Source of the DNA: Leeia aquatica
GTDB taxonomy: Bacteria > Pseudomonadota > Gammaproteobacteria > Burkholderiales > Leeiaceae
Length of the DNA: 64,000 nt
Direction of reading: 5' to 3'
Assembly: GCF_012641365.1 (NCBI RefSeq)
Contig: NZ_JABAIM010000001.1
Coordinates: 1,716,006-1,780,005 of the forward strand
The notes below the pieces were generated by a model, which searched no databases, was not told the origin of the DNA, and was given only the letters and a program-made list of their open reading frames with translations. Positions 18,703 to 28,651 of this stretch are shown here, piece by piece. Every line of letters begins with the position of its first letter. Positions within the stretch are counted from its first letter, which is position 1. The position numbers and the translations under genes are program-made.

Positions 18703-20016
18703 GTGCTGATCCCATCACGCACGCTGGTCTGGGGCATGGTCGGCCTGCTGGCTGCGGCCATCACCGTATCCGCCTGGTCCATACTGCAACCCTTCTGGTG
18801 GCCGTTCTGCGGCCTGCTGGCCGCCATCACGCTGTTCGACCTGCTGTGGCTGATGTGGGAAGGCAAGGCGGTCGAGGTACAGCGGCTGGTGCCCGGTTCC
18901 CTGCCGGTCGGTCTGCTGCATGCTGTGAAACTGCATGTCAGCCACCGCTTGCGTCGCATGGGTCGTGTGCAGTTGTTCGACCAGCACCCGCCCTCCTTCC
19001 TGCCTCAAAACCTGCCGCTGGACCTGCGTATTCCGCCAGGACGCTTTGCCGAAGTGTCCTATCAGGTGCAACCACTGGAGCGGGGTGAGCATCCATTTGG
19101 CCGCTGTGCGGTTCGCCTGACTTCACCGCTGCGTCTGTGGCAACGGCAGTTTCTGGCAGGCACGGCAGAGACGGTCAAGGTCTACCCGAATTTTGCCGCC
19201 ATTGTGCGCTACGCCCTGCTCGCCACCGACAACCGTCTGAGCCAGATTGGGGTACTGCAACGCCGCCGCCGCGGTGAGGGGATGGATTTCCGTCAGTTGC
19301 GCGAATATCGCGAAGGCGACACCCAGCGTCAGGTGGACTGGAAAGCCACCAGCCGCATGAACAAGTTGATTTCGCGCGAGTATCAGGACGAACGGGACCA
19401 GCAAGTGGTGTTCATGCTGGACTGTGGCCGCCGCATGCTGGCACGGGATGGCGAGCTGTCCCACTTCGACCACACCCTGAACGCGATGCTGCTGCTGGCC
19501 TATGTGGCTTTGCGTCAGGGCGATGCGGTCGGACTGACGACCTTTGCCACGGATCAGCCACGCTACTTTGCCCCGCGCAAATCCGATGCCACCGTCAACA
19601 CCCTGCTCAACAGCGTGTTTGACCTGCAGCCCAGCCTGCGCTCACCGGATTACTACCAGGCTGCGGTCGACCTGATCACCCGTTTGCGCAAACGCTCACT
19701 GGTGGTCATCCTCAGCAATCTGCGTGATGAGGACGACAGCACGCTGGCACCCGCCTTGGCCTTGCTGCGCAAGCGCCATCTGGTGCTGTTTGTCAGCCTG
19801 CGCGAACAGAGTCTGGAGCAAACCCTGCAACAACCGATCACCACGCTGGAAGAAGGGCTGACCTATGCGGCCACCGGCCTGTTCCTCAACCAGCGCGAGG
19901 CCATGATGCGCAAGCTCGGCAGTGGCGGTGTACTGACGCTGGACACCGAACCGCAGCATCTGGCCATCGAGCTGGTCAACCAGTATCTGGAGCTGAAGAA
20001 GAGCGCGCGGCTCTAG
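18703..20016 (+). CDS. DUF58 (VWA-like) protein
   Basis: The 437-residue protein starts with GTG and has two N-terminal membrane segments (residues about 8-50). The DUF58 signature appears as GMDFRQLREYREGDTQRQVDWKATSRM near residues 193-220, followed by a VWA-type region with VVFMLDCGRRM. It is the usual partner of MoxR. It closes the cluster that begins with the RDD gene; the next gene is on the other strand with a gap of only three bases. Confidence 0.88.
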   Translation: MLIPSRTLVWGMVGLLAAAITVSAWSILQPFWWPFCGLLAAITLFDLLWLMWEGKAVEVQRLVPGSLPVGLLHAVKLHVSHRLRRMGRVQLFDQHPPSFLPQNLPLDLRIPPGRFAEVSYQVQPLERGEHPFGRCAVRLTSPLRLWQRQFLAGTAETVKVYPNFAAIVRYALLATDNRLSQIGVLQRRRRGEGMDFRQLREYREGDTQRQVDWKATSRMNKLISREYQDERDQQVVFMLDCGRRMLARDGELSHFDHTLNAMLLLAYVALRQGDAVGLTTFATDQPRYFAPRKSDATVNTLLNSVFDLQPSLRSPDYYQAAVDLITRLRKRSLVVILSNLRDEDDSTLAPALALLRKRHLVLFVSLREQSLEQTLQQPITTLEEGLTYAATGLFLNQREAMMRKLGSGGVLTLDTEPQHLAIELVNQYLELKKSARL

Positions 20017-20019
20017 ACC

Positions 20020-20616
20020 TTACTGCTCACCGGCTTCGCAATCTTCCTTGAGCACCCGCTCAATCCGTCGCTCCGGCACCAGCCACATCAGCGCCACCGC
20101 AACATACAGCAGTTGCGACAGCCAGTGGGCGACAAACGACAGGATGATCGCCAACAGGTAGGCCCCCAGCGACAGCCAGCCCTTGCGGTCACGCTGCATG
20201 GCGCGCGCCAGCACTGACCCTTCGCCTTGGGTACGGATCAGGCAGCGGGCCAGCAGGTTATAGGCCCCGCCTGAGGCCAGCAGCACCACGCCATAAAGGG
20301 TAGTCGGCACCGGCGCAAAGTGGTTCTCCCCCATCCAGCCGGTGACAAAGGGTAGCAAGGACAGCCAGAACAGCAGGTGCAGATTGGCCCAAAGCACCGG
20401 TCCATTCACCCGCTTGACCGCATGCAGCAGGTGATGGTGGTTGTTCCAGTAGATGCCGATATAGACAAAGCTCAGCACATAGCTGAAAAACACCGGCAAC
20501 ACTGGCTGCAGCATCGCCCAGTCTGCGCCGTGCGGCACCTTCATCTCCAGCACCATGATGGTCAGGATGATGGCCAGTACCCCATCACTGAATGCTTCCA
20601 GCCGGTTCTTGTTCAT
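20020..20616 (-). CDS. TMEM175-family (DUF1211) potassium-channel-like protein
   Basis: The start at 20616 follows GGGAGG and gives 198 residues beginning MNKNRLEAFSDGVLAIILTIMVLEMKVP. This first helix carries the F-S-D motif that lines the pore in prokaryotic TMEM175 channels. About six membrane segments follow. Bacterial relatives are K+-selective channels with no classical selectivity filter. It stands alone, divergent from rnpB. Confidence 0.8.
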   Translation of the reverse strand: MNKNRLEAFSDGVLAIILTIMVLEMKVPHGADWAMLQPVLPVFFSYVLSFVYIGIYWNNHHHLLHAVKRVNGPVLWANLHLLFWLSLLPFVTGWMGENHFAPVPTTLYGVVLLASGGAYNLLARCLIRTQGEGSVLARAMQRDRKGWLSLGAYLLAIILSFVAHWLSQLLYVAVALMWLVPERRIERVLKEDCEAGEQ

Positions 20617-20709
20617 ACCGCCTCCCTGCGTGACGATCAGCCGCAGCAAAAACCGCGGCTGTCAGATTATTGTAAGATTGATGTTGCAGGCATGATAGAA
20701 TGCTGCCCG

Positions 20710-21088
20710 GAAGTTTGCCAGACAGTCGCCGCCGTTGCATGCAGCGGGGGAGGAAAGTCCGGGCTCCACAGGGCAGGATGCCGGCTAACGGCCGGGCGTC
20801 GCGAGGCGACGGAAAGTGCAACAGAGAGCTGAACCGCCGATGGCCCCTCCGGGGGATCAGGTAAGGGTGAAAAGGTGCGGTAAGAGCGCACCGCAGCCGT
20901 GGCAACACGGTCTGGCAGGGTAAACCCCATCCGGAGCAAGACCAAATAGGCAGGCGTTGAAGGTGCCCCCTGAGCCTGCGGGTAGGTTGCTTGAGTCCGC
21001 CAGTAATGGCGGGCCTAGAGGAATGACTGTCAGTCGTGCCCTGGCAACAGGGCAAGGCAACAGAACCCGGCTTATCGGCAGACTTCCA
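20710..21088 (+). ncRNA. rnpB: RNase P RNA (type A)
   Basis: The segment contains the conserved RNase P RNA cores: GGAGGAAAGTCCGGGCTCCAC near the 5' end with CAGGGTGCC-like CAGGATGCC, GGAAAGTGCAACAGAGAG, then GGTAAGGGTGAAAAGGTGCGGTAAGAGCGCACCG, GTAAACCCCATC and the 3' core CAGAACCCGGCTTATCGGCAGACTTCC. The 5' strand GAAGTTTGCCAGACAG pairs with the 3' CGGCAGACTTC to form the closing helix. It is the catalytic part of the tRNA 5'-processing enzyme. A -10-like TAGAAT lies at 20696. Confidence 0.97.
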
Positions 21089-21172
21089 CACCCGATTCCA
21101 GGTGGCAGCCCCGGCTGCCGGTGATCCACCGGGTAGCCACAGGCTGCCCCTTGTGTTTGATAGATACCCCCC

Positions 21173-22099
21173 ATGTCTCCTACCCCCTCTGCCGTCGCCC
21201 TGATCGGGCTGGGCAAAATGGGCGCCAACATGGCACGCCGTCTGGCGCGCGGTGGCGTCACCGTTCATGGCTATGATACGGCTGCCGAGACCCGGCAGGC
21301 GTTAAGCGCCGAGTATGCACAGATCACGGCCCATGACAGCCTGGTCTCCGCCATTTCGGCATTGCCGCAGCCGCGTCTGGTATGGCTGATGCTGCCAGCC
21401 GGCGAGATTTCCGAGCAAACCCTCAACACCATCCTGCCGCTGCTCTCCGCCGGGGACGTGGTGATTGATGGTGCCAATGCCTATTACAAGGACAGCCAGG
21501 CCCGTGCTGCACGCCTGCGCGCGCTGGGCATCGGCTTCGTCGATGCCGGGGTATCTGGCGGCGTCTGGGGTGGCGACAATGGCTACACCATCATGCTGGG
21601 CGGCCATGAAGCCGACATCGCCCGCGTGCGCCCGCTGGTGGAAGTGCTGGCCCCGGCAGCAGACCGCGGCTGGCTGCATTGTGGCCCGAACGGTGCTGGC
21701 CACTACGTGAAGATGGTGCATAACGGTATCGAGTACGGCATGATGCAGGCCTTTGCCGAAGGCTTCGCCCTGATGGAAGCCAAGCAGGACCTGAACCTCG
21801 ATCTGGCAGCCGTAAGCGAAGTCTGGCGGCACGGCAGCGTGATCCGCTCCTGGCTGCTGGACCTGACCGCCGACACCTTGCAGCAGGACACCACGCTGAG
21901 CGACATCCAGCCCAAGGTGCCGGATTCCGGTGAAGGCCGCTGGACGGTACTGGAAGCGGTCGAGCTGGGTGTGCCCGCGCCGGTGATCAGCAATGCACTG
22001 TTCATGCGCTTTGCCAGCCAGGGCAAACACGATTACGCCAGCAAACTGCTGGCGATGATGCGCAAGGCGTTTGGCGGCCACGCCGTCGGCAAGGCCTGA
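21173..22099 (+). CDS. gnd: 6-phosphogluconate dehydrogenase, short (NAD-type) form
   Basis: The 308-residue protein begins ALIGLGKMGANMARRLARGG, a Rossmann-fold start with the extended beta-hydroxyacid dehydrogenase pattern, and contains DAGVSGGVWGG (residues about 123-133) and the catalytic HYVKMVHNGIEYGMMQAFAEG (residues 177-197). At about 300 residues it is the short YqeC/GntZ-like form rather than the 470-residue enzyme. It would decarboxylate 6-phosphogluconate to ribulose 5-phosphate. It may be co-transcribed with the next dehydrogenase gene. Confidence 0.88.
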   Translation: MSPTPSAVALIGLGKMGANMARRLARGGVTVHGYDTAAETRQALSAEYAQITAHDSLVSAISALPQPRLVWLMLPAGEISEQTLNTILPLLSAGDVVIDGANAYYKDSQARAARLRALGIGFVDAGVSGGVWGGDNGYTIMLGGHEADIARVRPLVEVLAPAADRGWLHCGPNGAGHYVKMVHNGIEYGMMQAFAEGFALMEAKQDLNLDLAAVSEVWRHGSVIRSWLLDLTADTLQQDTTLSDIQPKVPDSGEGRWTVLEAVELGVPAPVISNALFMRFASQGKHDYASKLLAMMRKAFGGHAVGKA

Positions 22100-22182
22100 T
22101 TCCGGCCAGCGGGTTTGGTACCTGCCCCCCGCTGGTGGTAGCATCACGTCCTTGTCTTCTTTTGCTGCGGGTCTCCCTGCCC

Positions 22183-23241
22183 ATGAACGTTTTCGACACC
22201 ATCACTGACCGCAAGATCCGCTTTGCCTTGGTCGGCTGCGGCCGCATTGCTGCTAATCATTTCGGCGCGCTGGAAACCCACGCGGACCGGGCTGAGCTGA
22301 CCGATGTCTGTGATGTCGACCCACAGGCGCTGGCTGCCGCCGTTGCCCGTACCGGTGCGCGTGGCCACAGCACGCTGGATGCCCTGTTGCGGGAAACCCA
22401 GGCGGACATCATCATCCTCACCACCCCGTCTGGCCTGCACCCGATGCAAAGTATGGCCTGCTCACAAGCTGGCTTCCATGTGATGACCGAAAAGCCGATG
22501 GCCACCCGCTGGGAAGACGGTCAGGCCATGGTCAAGGCGGCCGATCAGGCCGGCAAACGCCTGTTTGTGGTCAAGCAGAACCGCCGCAACGCGACGCTGC
22601 AACTGCTGAAGCAGGCAGTGAGCGAAAAGCGCTTTGGCCGTATTTACATGGTCAACGTCAACGTGTTCTGGACCCGCCCGCAGTCTTACTATGATTCGCA
22701 TGCCTGGCGCGGCACCTGGGAGTTTGACGGCGGTGCGTTCATGAACCAGGCCAGTCACTATGTCGACCTGCTGGACTGGCTGGTCGGCCCGGTGGAGAGC
22801 GTGCAAGCCTATACAGCCACCCTGGCCCGCAACATCGAGGTGGAAGACACGGGTGCCGTCAGCCTGCGCTGGCGCTCCGGTGCCCTGGGCAGCATGAACG
22901 TCACCATGCTGACCTATCCGAAGAATCTGGAAGGCTCCATTACCATTCTCGGCGAGACCGGCTCGGTGAAGATCGGCGGTGTCGCCGTCAACGAGATCCA
23001 GCATTGGGAGTTTGCCACACCCCACCCGATGGACGAGCGCATTCACGATGCCAGCTACGCCACCACCAGCGTCTACGGCTTTGGTCACCCGCTGTACTAC
23101 GATAACGTGATCAAGGTGATGCGTGGCGAAGCGGCCCCGGAGACCGATGGCCGCGAAGGCCTGAAGTCGCTCGAGCTGTTGATTGCCATGTACCTGTCGG
23201 CCCGCGACGGGCGCCGCATCAGCCTGCCGCTGGACTACTGA
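22183..23241 (+). CDS. Gfo/Idh/MocA-family dehydrogenase, WlbA/WbpB-like
   Basis: The start at 22183 gives 352 residues; upstream in-frame codons lack similarity. The Rossmann start is IRFALVGCGRIAANHFGAL, followed by EKPMATRWEDGQAMVKAADQAG with the catalytic EKP, and a C-terminal domain with GGAFMNQASHYVDLLDWLVGPVESVQA. This pattern is closest to the WlbA/WbpB dehydrogenases that oxidise UDP-GlcNAc-derived uronic acid at C3 for O-antigen sugars. No other gene of that pathway is close, so the substrate is uncertain. A terminator follows. Confidence 0.75.
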   Translation: MNVFDTITDRKIRFALVGCGRIAANHFGALETHADRAELTDVCDVDPQALAAAVARTGARGHSTLDALLRETQADIIILTTPSGLHPMQSMACSQAGFHVMTEKPMATRWEDGQAMVKAADQAGKRLFVVKQNRRNATLQLLKQAVSEKRFGRIYMVNVNVFWTRPQSYYDSHAWRGTWEFDGGAFMNQASHYVDLLDWLVGPVESVQAYTATLARNIEVEDTGAVSLRWRSGALGSMNVTMLTYPKNLEGSITILGETGSVKIGGVAVNEIQHWEFATPHPMDERIHDASYATTSVYGFGHPLYYDNVIKVMRGEAAPETDGREGLKSLELLIAMYLSARDGRRISLPLDY

Positions 23242-23284
23242 CCGCGGCGTGGTGTCGTCCCGATACCACAGCCGAAACGGAACG

Positions 23285-23316
23285 GGCCCACCCCTGCGGT
23301 GGGCCATGATTTTTTC
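23285..23316 (+). terminator. intrinsic terminator after the Gfo/Idh gene
   Basis: GGCCCACC and GGTGGGCC form an eight-pair stem with a five-base loop; the sequence then reads ATGATTTTTT. It separates the dehydrogenase gene from speA. Confidence 0.8.
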
Positions 23317-23417
23317 TCCCCATTGACATATCAGATTGCTACAATCGCGCCTCGACAGCATGGGGTGCGACGGCTTGGCCTGCGCACGATGTCGGTGAGT
23401 AACTTGAGGATGACATC

Positions 23418-25310
23418 ATGACGTGGAGCGTGGCCCAAAGCCGGAGCGTATACGGTATCCGCCAATGGGGTGCCGGGTTTTTCGACATCAATGACCAAGG
23501 CCATGTGCTGGTGCGTCCGCACGGCAAAGGCGGGCATGCGCTCGACCTCTACACCCTGGCCGGTAGCCTGCGCCAGGCCGGACTGTCGATGCCCATGCTG
23601 GTGCGCTTTCCCGACATCTTGCAGGCTCGTGTACGACAGCTGACCGGTGCCTTTGTCGAGAACATTGCCAAATTTGGCTACCAGAACCAGTACACCGCGC
23701 TGTATCCGATCAAGGTCAACCAGCAAGAGCCGGTGATCGAAAGCATCATCGGTACCCAGCACGCCTCCATCGGGCTGGAAGCGGGCTCCAAGCCGGAACT
23801 GATGGCGGTACTGGCACTCGCCCCCAAGGGCTGCACCATCTGCTGCAACGGCTATAAGGACCGCGAGTTCGTCAAGCTGGCGCTGATGGGGCAGAAACTC
23901 GGCCACAATGTTTACATCGTGATCGAGAAGGAATCCGAAGTTCAGCTGGTGATTGATGAGGCCGCCAAGCTGGGCGTACTGCCTCAGGTAGGGGTGCGGG
24001 TGCGCCTGTCATCGCTGGCGTCTGGCAAGTGGGCCGATACCGGTGGCGAGCGTGCCAAGTTTGGCTTGTCCGCCGCGCAATTGCTGTCGGTGGTACAGCG
24101 CTTCCAGCAGGCCGGGGTGGGCGATGGCGTGCGCCTGCTGCACTTCCATATGGGCTCACAGATTGCCAATCTGGCGGATTACCAGTCGGGCTTCCGCGAG
24201 GCCATCCGCTATTATGCCGAACTGCGCGCGCTGGGCCTGCCCATCGACCGCGTCGATGTCGGTGGGGGCCTTGGGGTGGACTACGACGGTACCCACTCGC
24301 GCAATCCTTCGTCCATCAACTACGATCTGGATGAGTATGCAGGTCTGATCGTCAGCATGCTCAAGGAGTTCTGCGACGAGCATAACCTGCCGCATCCGCA
24401 CATCATGTCGGAAAGCGGCCGTGCGATGACCGCCCACCATGCACTGCTGATCGTCAACGTCACCGATGTTGAACGCCACGACGACAGTGTGCCGGCCCTG
24501 CTGCAGGACCCGGAAGCGGTGCGGGCGCAGCCGGAAATCATCCAGTGGCTGGTTGAGCTACTCGCGCAGAACGACATTGAAATGGCGACCGAGACTTACT
24601 ATCGCGCCGCCCATTACATGAGCGACATCAGCAACCAGTACGCTGAAGGCAAGCTGACGCTGGCGCAGAAGGCGCTGGGCGAACAGTGCTATTTCGCCCT
24701 GTGCCGTCGCATGCTCAACCTGCTGCAGGCCACCCAGCGCTCACACCGCCAGGTGCTGGATGAGCTGCACGACAAGATGGCCGACAAGTACATCTGCAAT
24801 TTCTCGGTGTTCCAGAGCCTGCCGGATACCTGGGCGATCAATCAGGTGCTGCCCATTCTGCCGATTCACCGGCTGGAGCAGGCGCCGACCCGCCGCGCCG
24901 TGCTGCAGGACCTGACCTGCGATTCGGACGGCAAGATCAAGCAGTACGTCGACGAGCAGAGTATTGAGAGCAGCCTGCCGGTGCACGAAGTCGCGGAAGG
25001 CGAGGAATATCTGGTGGGCTTCTTCATGGTGGGTGCCTATCAGGAAATCCTGGGCGATATGCACAACCTGTTTGGCGATACCGACTCGGTCAACGTCTAT
25101 ATGGACGCCCAAGGCCAGATTCGCCATGCCGGGCTGGAAGTACACGACACCATCGAGGACATGTTGCGCTATGTGCACATGCAGCCCGACCAGCTGATGA
25201 CCCGCTATCGGGACAAAGTGGCCTCGTCCAGCCTGCCGGATGAAGAGCGCACCGCGTATCTGGATGCCTTGCGGCTAGGATTGACGCGCTCGTCCTACCT
25301 GTCGGTCTGA
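23418..25310 (+). CDS. speA: biosynthetic arginine decarboxylase
   Basis: The 630-residue protein has the PLP-lysine region [19 protein letters not shown] near residues 92-110, [42 protein letters not shown] and [16 protein letters not shown], and the C-terminal [24 protein letters not shown]. This is the large SpeA type. It makes agmatine, the precursor of putrescine. A GAGGA site precedes the ATG by seven bases. An extended -10-like TGCTACAAT lies at 23337-23345. Confidence 0.96.
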   Translation: MTWSVAQSRSVYGIRQWGAGFFDINDQGHVLVRPHGKGGHALDLYTLAGSLRQAGLSMPMLVRFPDILQARVRQLTGAFVENIAKFGYQNQYTALYPIKVNQQEPVIESIIGTQHASIGLEAGSKPELMAVLALAPKGCTICCNGYKDREFVKLALMGQKLGHNVYIVIEKESEVQLVIDEAAKLGVLPQVGVRVRLSSLASGKWADTGGERAKFGLSAAQLLSVVQRFQQAGVGDGVRLLHFHMGSQIANLADYQSGFREAIRYYAELRALGLPIDRVDVGGGLGVDYDGTHSRNPSSINYDLDEYAGLIVSMLKEFCDEHNLPHPHIMSESGRAMTAHHALLIVNVTDVERHDDSVPALLQDPEAVRAQPEIIQWLVELLAQNDIEMATETYYRAAHYMSDISNQYAEGKLTLAQKALGEQCYFALCRRMLNLLQATQRSHRQVLDELHDKMADKYICNFSVFQSLPDTWAINQVLPILPIHRLEQAPTRRAVLQDLTCDSDGKIKQYVDEQSIESSLPVHEVAEGEEYLVGFFMVGAYQEILGDMHNLFGDTDSVNVYMDAQGQIRHAGLEVHDTIEDMLRYVHMQPDQLMTRYRDKVASSSLPDEERTAYLDALRLGLTRSSYLSV

Positions 25311-25335
25311 GTCGGGTGATGGCGACGGGCGCGGG

Positions 25336-26391
25336 CTACAGCCAGCGCCGCCGCCAGAAGAACAGCCCCATGCCGACCGCCACCAGCGCCATGCCCCCCA
25401 GCAGCACATAGTAGCCCCAACGCCAGTGCAGTTCCGGCATGTAGTCAAAATTCATGCCGTAGATGGACGACAGCAAGGTGAGCGGCATGAAGATGGTGGT
25501 GATCACCGTCAGCACCCGCATGTCCTGGTTGAGTGCATGGCTGCTGACGGTGACATGGATGTCCAGAATGCCCGCCATCTGGTCACGCAGGGATTCCAGC
25601 GACTCCAGCGCATGAATGGCATGATCGTAAACATCACGCAGATAGAGCTGGGTTTCGGCCAGAAAGTAATCGCCATCGTCGCGGGTGAGGCCATTCAAGC
25701 ATTCGCGTAGTGGCCACAGCGAACGGCGCAGACAACTGGCCTGCCGTTTGAGCTGGTAAATGGCCGCCAGCAAGCCGCTGTGAGAGCCCTTGCCCATCAG
25801 CTCATCTTCCAGCGCCTCGATCCGGTCACCCAGTTTCTCGATCAGGGCAAAGTGCTGGTCTACCACGGCGTCCACCAGCGAGTACATCAGGTAATCCACG
25901 CCGCCTTTGCGCTGCTGCGGCTGCGCAGACAGCAAACGTTCCCGTACGCCGGAGAACTGACCGCTGGGCTGCTCCTGGAAGGTCAGCAGCCAGCCACGCC
26001 CCAGCACAAAGCTGACCTGCTCGGTCTGCAACTCGCCCTCGCTATCGTAACCATGCCGGTGCACCACCAGAAACAGGCAGTTGGGATACAAATCCAGCTT
26101 GGGGCGCTGCTCAGTATTGAGGATGTCTTCCAGCACCAGCGGGTGCAAGCCATAGCGCTCACCGATCTGGGTCAGCAGCTGCGTGTCCTGCAGGCCATAG
26201 ACATTGAGCCACTGTTGTGACGGCAAACCAGGTTGGTCGAGTGCCGATAGCTGGCCATGGCGCGTCAGCTGCTGCTCGTCATAGCACAGCAGGTCCAGCC
26301 GGGGTTCGGTCTTGACCTCACCCACGTGCACCAGACTACCGGGCGGCAGGCCTGCCTTCTTTTGCCGTCCGTGCGGGCGGGCGCGCTTCAC
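25336..26391 (-). CDS. corA: CorA-type magnesium/cobalt transporter
   Basis: The 351-residue protein has a long soluble N-terminal domain and ends with two membrane helices separated by YGMNFDYMPELHWRWGYY, which holds the GMN selectivity motif. It imports Mg2+ as a pentamer. It follows ppx by three bases on the minus strand, so it belongs to the rpiA-phoU-ppx-corA set. Confidence 0.93.
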   Translation of the reverse strand: MKRARPHGRQKKAGLPPGSLVHVGEVKTEPRLDLLCYDEQQLTRHGQLSALDQPGLPSQQWLNVYGLQDTQLLTQIGERYGLHPLVLEDILNTEQRPKLDLYPNCLFLVVHRHGYDSEGELQTEQVSFVLGRGWLLTFQEQPSGQFSGVRERLLSAQPQQRKGGVDYLMYSLVDAVVDQHFALIEKLGDRIEALEDELMGKGSHSGLLAAIYQLKRQASCLRRSLWPLRECLNGLTRDDGDYFLAETQLYLRDVYDHAIHALESLESLRDQMAGILDIHVTVSSHALNQDMRVLTVITTIFMPLTLLSSIYGMNFDYMPELHWRWGYYVLLGGMALVAVGMGLFFWRRRWL

Positions 26392-26394
26392 GCC

Positions 26395-27870
26395 TTAGTC
26401 CTTCACCTGCAGCTGGACGCCCACATCCCGCCAGACTTCGGCTTCCTGCACCAAGGCGGTGGCGGTCAGCGGGTGCTCCGCCAGCCAGTCCCCCGCCAGC
26501 TTCAGGTTCACCTGCTTGCCTTGCTGGCTCAGCTGTACCGGCGGCATCTCCATGTCACGGCGGTTGCGGTGAAACAGCACCGCCAGCCGCAGGGCCATCA
26601 CCTGTTCACGGAACAGGCCGGGCTGATTGAGCATCGCTTCATGCTTGCCCAACTTGCCACGGTGTGCCAGCGCCAGCTCAGACAACCGATGCTGTTCCGG
26701 GCGGGAGAAACCCGGCATGTCGGCATGTTCCAGAATATAGGCCGAGTGCTTGTGGTAAGCGGTATGCGATACCGAGAGGCCGATTTCGTGCAACTTGCTG
26801 GCCCAGTCCAGCTGTTGCAGCGCGTGCTCATCCACCCGGTTGCCGCCCAGCTGCTGGCACAGCAGGCGCGACAGCTCGCTCACCCGCTGCGACTGTTTGA
26901 CGTCGACATGGTAGCGACGCTTGAACTGGGTCACCGTGGTGTCACGCATGTCCTTGTGGTGATGTCGCCCGATCAGGTCATACAGCACCCCGTCGCGCAG
27001 CGCCCCCAGGGTAATACTCATTTGCTGAATGCCCAGCTCGGCGAACACGGCGCGCATGATGGCAAAGCCGCCTGGCAATACCGGTGCGCGGTCCTGTCGC
27101 AAACCATTGAGCTGCAGCGCGCTGACGCTACCCGCCTTGAGCAGGATCTGCTCCAGTTTTTCCATGCCTTCTGCGGTAATACCGGAGGGCGAGAGGTCAT
27201 TCAACTCCAGAATGTCAGACAGCGAGCGCGCCGTACCTGAAGTGCCAATCGCCAGCTGCCACTCTTCCGGCCCGAACTCACCGGCAATGGCTTCCAGCTC
27301 GGAGCGGGCTGCCAGCGTAGCTTCCTGCAAGGCCGACTTGGTGATCTTGCCACCGGGGAAGTACTTCAGGCTGTAGCTGACGCAGCCCATGAACAGGCTT
27401 TCCATCTTCAGCGGCTTGTAATGGCTGCCAATGATGAATTCAGTCGAGCCACCGCCAATATCCACCACCAGCCGCTTTTCGCGGGTCGCCGGCAGCGAAT
27501 GCGAAGCGCCCAGATAAATCAGCCGCGCCTCTTCCCGCCCGGCGATGATTTCAATTGGCACCCCCAGCGCGGCCTGAGCCTCGTCCATGAAGCTGCTGGC
27601 GTTCTTGGCCACCCGCAGGGTATTGGTACCCACCGCACGCACCGCCTCTGGCGGCAACTGCCGCAGGCGTTCGCCAAAGCGCTTGAGGCAATGCAGCGCG
27701 CGCTTCATGGTGTCGGCATCCAGCGAGCCATCCGCCTGCAGGCCTGCGCCCAGCCGCACCGTATCTTTCAGCGAATCCAGCGGGTAGATCTGGTCATCGA
27801 CCACCCTTGCCACCTGCAGACGAAAACTGTTGGAACCCAAGTCTACGGCGGCAATGGTGTCGAAGCTCAA
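26395..27870 (-). CDS. ppx: exopolyphosphatase
   Basis: The 491-residue protein has AAVDLGSNSFRLQVARV at the N terminus and LVVDIGGGSTEFIIG near residues 138-152, the phosphate-binding loops of the actin-like Ppx/GppA fold, and a C-terminal HD-like helical domain with LDWASKLHEIGLSVSHTAYHKHSAYILEHADMPG. It releases phosphate from polyphosphate. It follows phoU by 22 bases, tying both to phosphate homeostasis. Confidence 0.94.
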   Translation of the reverse strand: MSFDTIAAVDLGSNSFRLQVARVVDDQIYPLDSLKDTVRLGAGLQADGSLDADTMKRALHCLKRFGERLRQLPPEAVRAVGTNTLRVAKNASSFMDEAQAALGVPIEIIAGREEARLIYLGASHSLPATREKRLVVDIGGGSTEFIIGSHYKPLKMESLFMGCVSYSLKYFPGGKITKSALQEATLAARSELEAIAGEFGPEEWQLAIGTSGTARSLSDILELNDLSPSGITAEGMEKLEQILLKAGSVSALQLNGLRQDRAPVLPGGFAIMRAVFAELGIQQMSITLGALRDGVLYDLIGRHHHKDMRDTTVTQFKRRYHVDVKQSQRVSELSRLLCQQLGGNRVDEHALQQLDWASKLHEIGLSVSHTAYHKHSAYILEHADMPGFSRPEQHRLSELALAHRGKLGKHEAMLNQPGLFREQVMALRLAVLFHRNRRDMEMPPVQLSQQGKQVNLKLAGDWLAEHPLTATALVQEAEVWRDVGVQLQVKD

Positions 27871-27892
27871 TGCGATCTCCTGCGAATAAGGC

Positions 27893-28603
27893 TCAGTTGT
27901 CGTTGTCGAGGGCCGCGCGTTCCGCGTCCGCCAGCGAGAGATGGCGGATGTCCTTGCCCTTGACCATGAATACTACATACTCTGACATGTTTTTGGCGTG
28001 GTCGCCAATCCGCTCGATGGCCTTGGCAATGGTGATGATGTCGATCGACGTCGAAATGGTGCGCGGGTCTTCCATCATGAAGGTGATCAGCTGGCGGATG
28101 ATGGCACGGTATTCTTCATCCACCTGCATGTCTTCTCGCACCACCTGCGCCGCCAGGCCGGCATCCAGCCGGGCAAACGCGTCCAGCGACTTGCGCAGCA
28201 TGCGCAGCGCCAGCTCGGCCGCGTGCTTGATCTCGGTAAAGCGCGGCACCTGCACCCGGCCCGACTGGTAGATATTGCGGCTCATGCGGGCGATCTTCTC
28301 CGCCTCATCGCCAATCCGCTCCAGGTCGGTAATGGTCTTGATCACGGTGAACACCATGCGCATGTCACCCGCCGTCGGCTGGCGGCGCGCGATGATGTGC
28401 TGGCATTCCTCATCCAGCTGCACCTCCAGCATGTTCACCTTGTGATCCAGGCTCACCACCTTGTCCAGCAGCGGCAGGTCGGCATTGGCCAGACCATTCA
28501 GCGCGTCCTTGATCTGCTCTTCAACCAGCCCGCCCATCTCCAGTACGCGGCCACGTACATGTTCCAGTTCCTGGTCAAACTGCTTGGAAAAATGCTCCGG
28601 CAT
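27893..28603 (-). CDS. phoU: phosphate signalling protein PhoU
   Basis: The 236-residue all-helical protein starts MPEHFSKQFDQELEHVRGRVLEMGGLVEEQ and carries two repeats of the metal-binding PhoU motif: TITDLERIGDEAEKIARM (residues about 90-107) and IAKAIERIGDHAKNMSEYVVFMVKG (residues about 193-217). It normally dampens PhoR-PhoB signalling with the Pst transporter. The pst genes are not here; the partner is ppx. Confidence 0.95.
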   Translation of the reverse strand: MPEHFSKQFDQELEHVRGRVLEMGGLVEEQIKDALNGLANADLPLLDKVVSLDHKVNMLEVQLDEECQHIIARRQPTAGDMRMVFTVIKTITDLERIGDEAEKIARMSRNIYQSGRVQVPRFTEIKHAAELALRMLRKSLDAFARLDAGLAAQVVREDMQVDEEYRAIIRQLITFMMEDPRTISTSIDIITIAKAIERIGDHAKNMSEYVVFMVKGKDIRHLSLADAERAALDNDN

Positions 28604-28651
28604 GTGCGTCCCCTTGGGAATACGGTGATAAATCGGCCTATGATGCCAGCC

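Noticed and set aside
23323..23345. Standard sigma-70 promoter TTGACA / TACAAT upstream of speA
   Set aside because: The two boxes are only 11 bases apart. An extended -10 alone is possible, so no promoter feature was listed.
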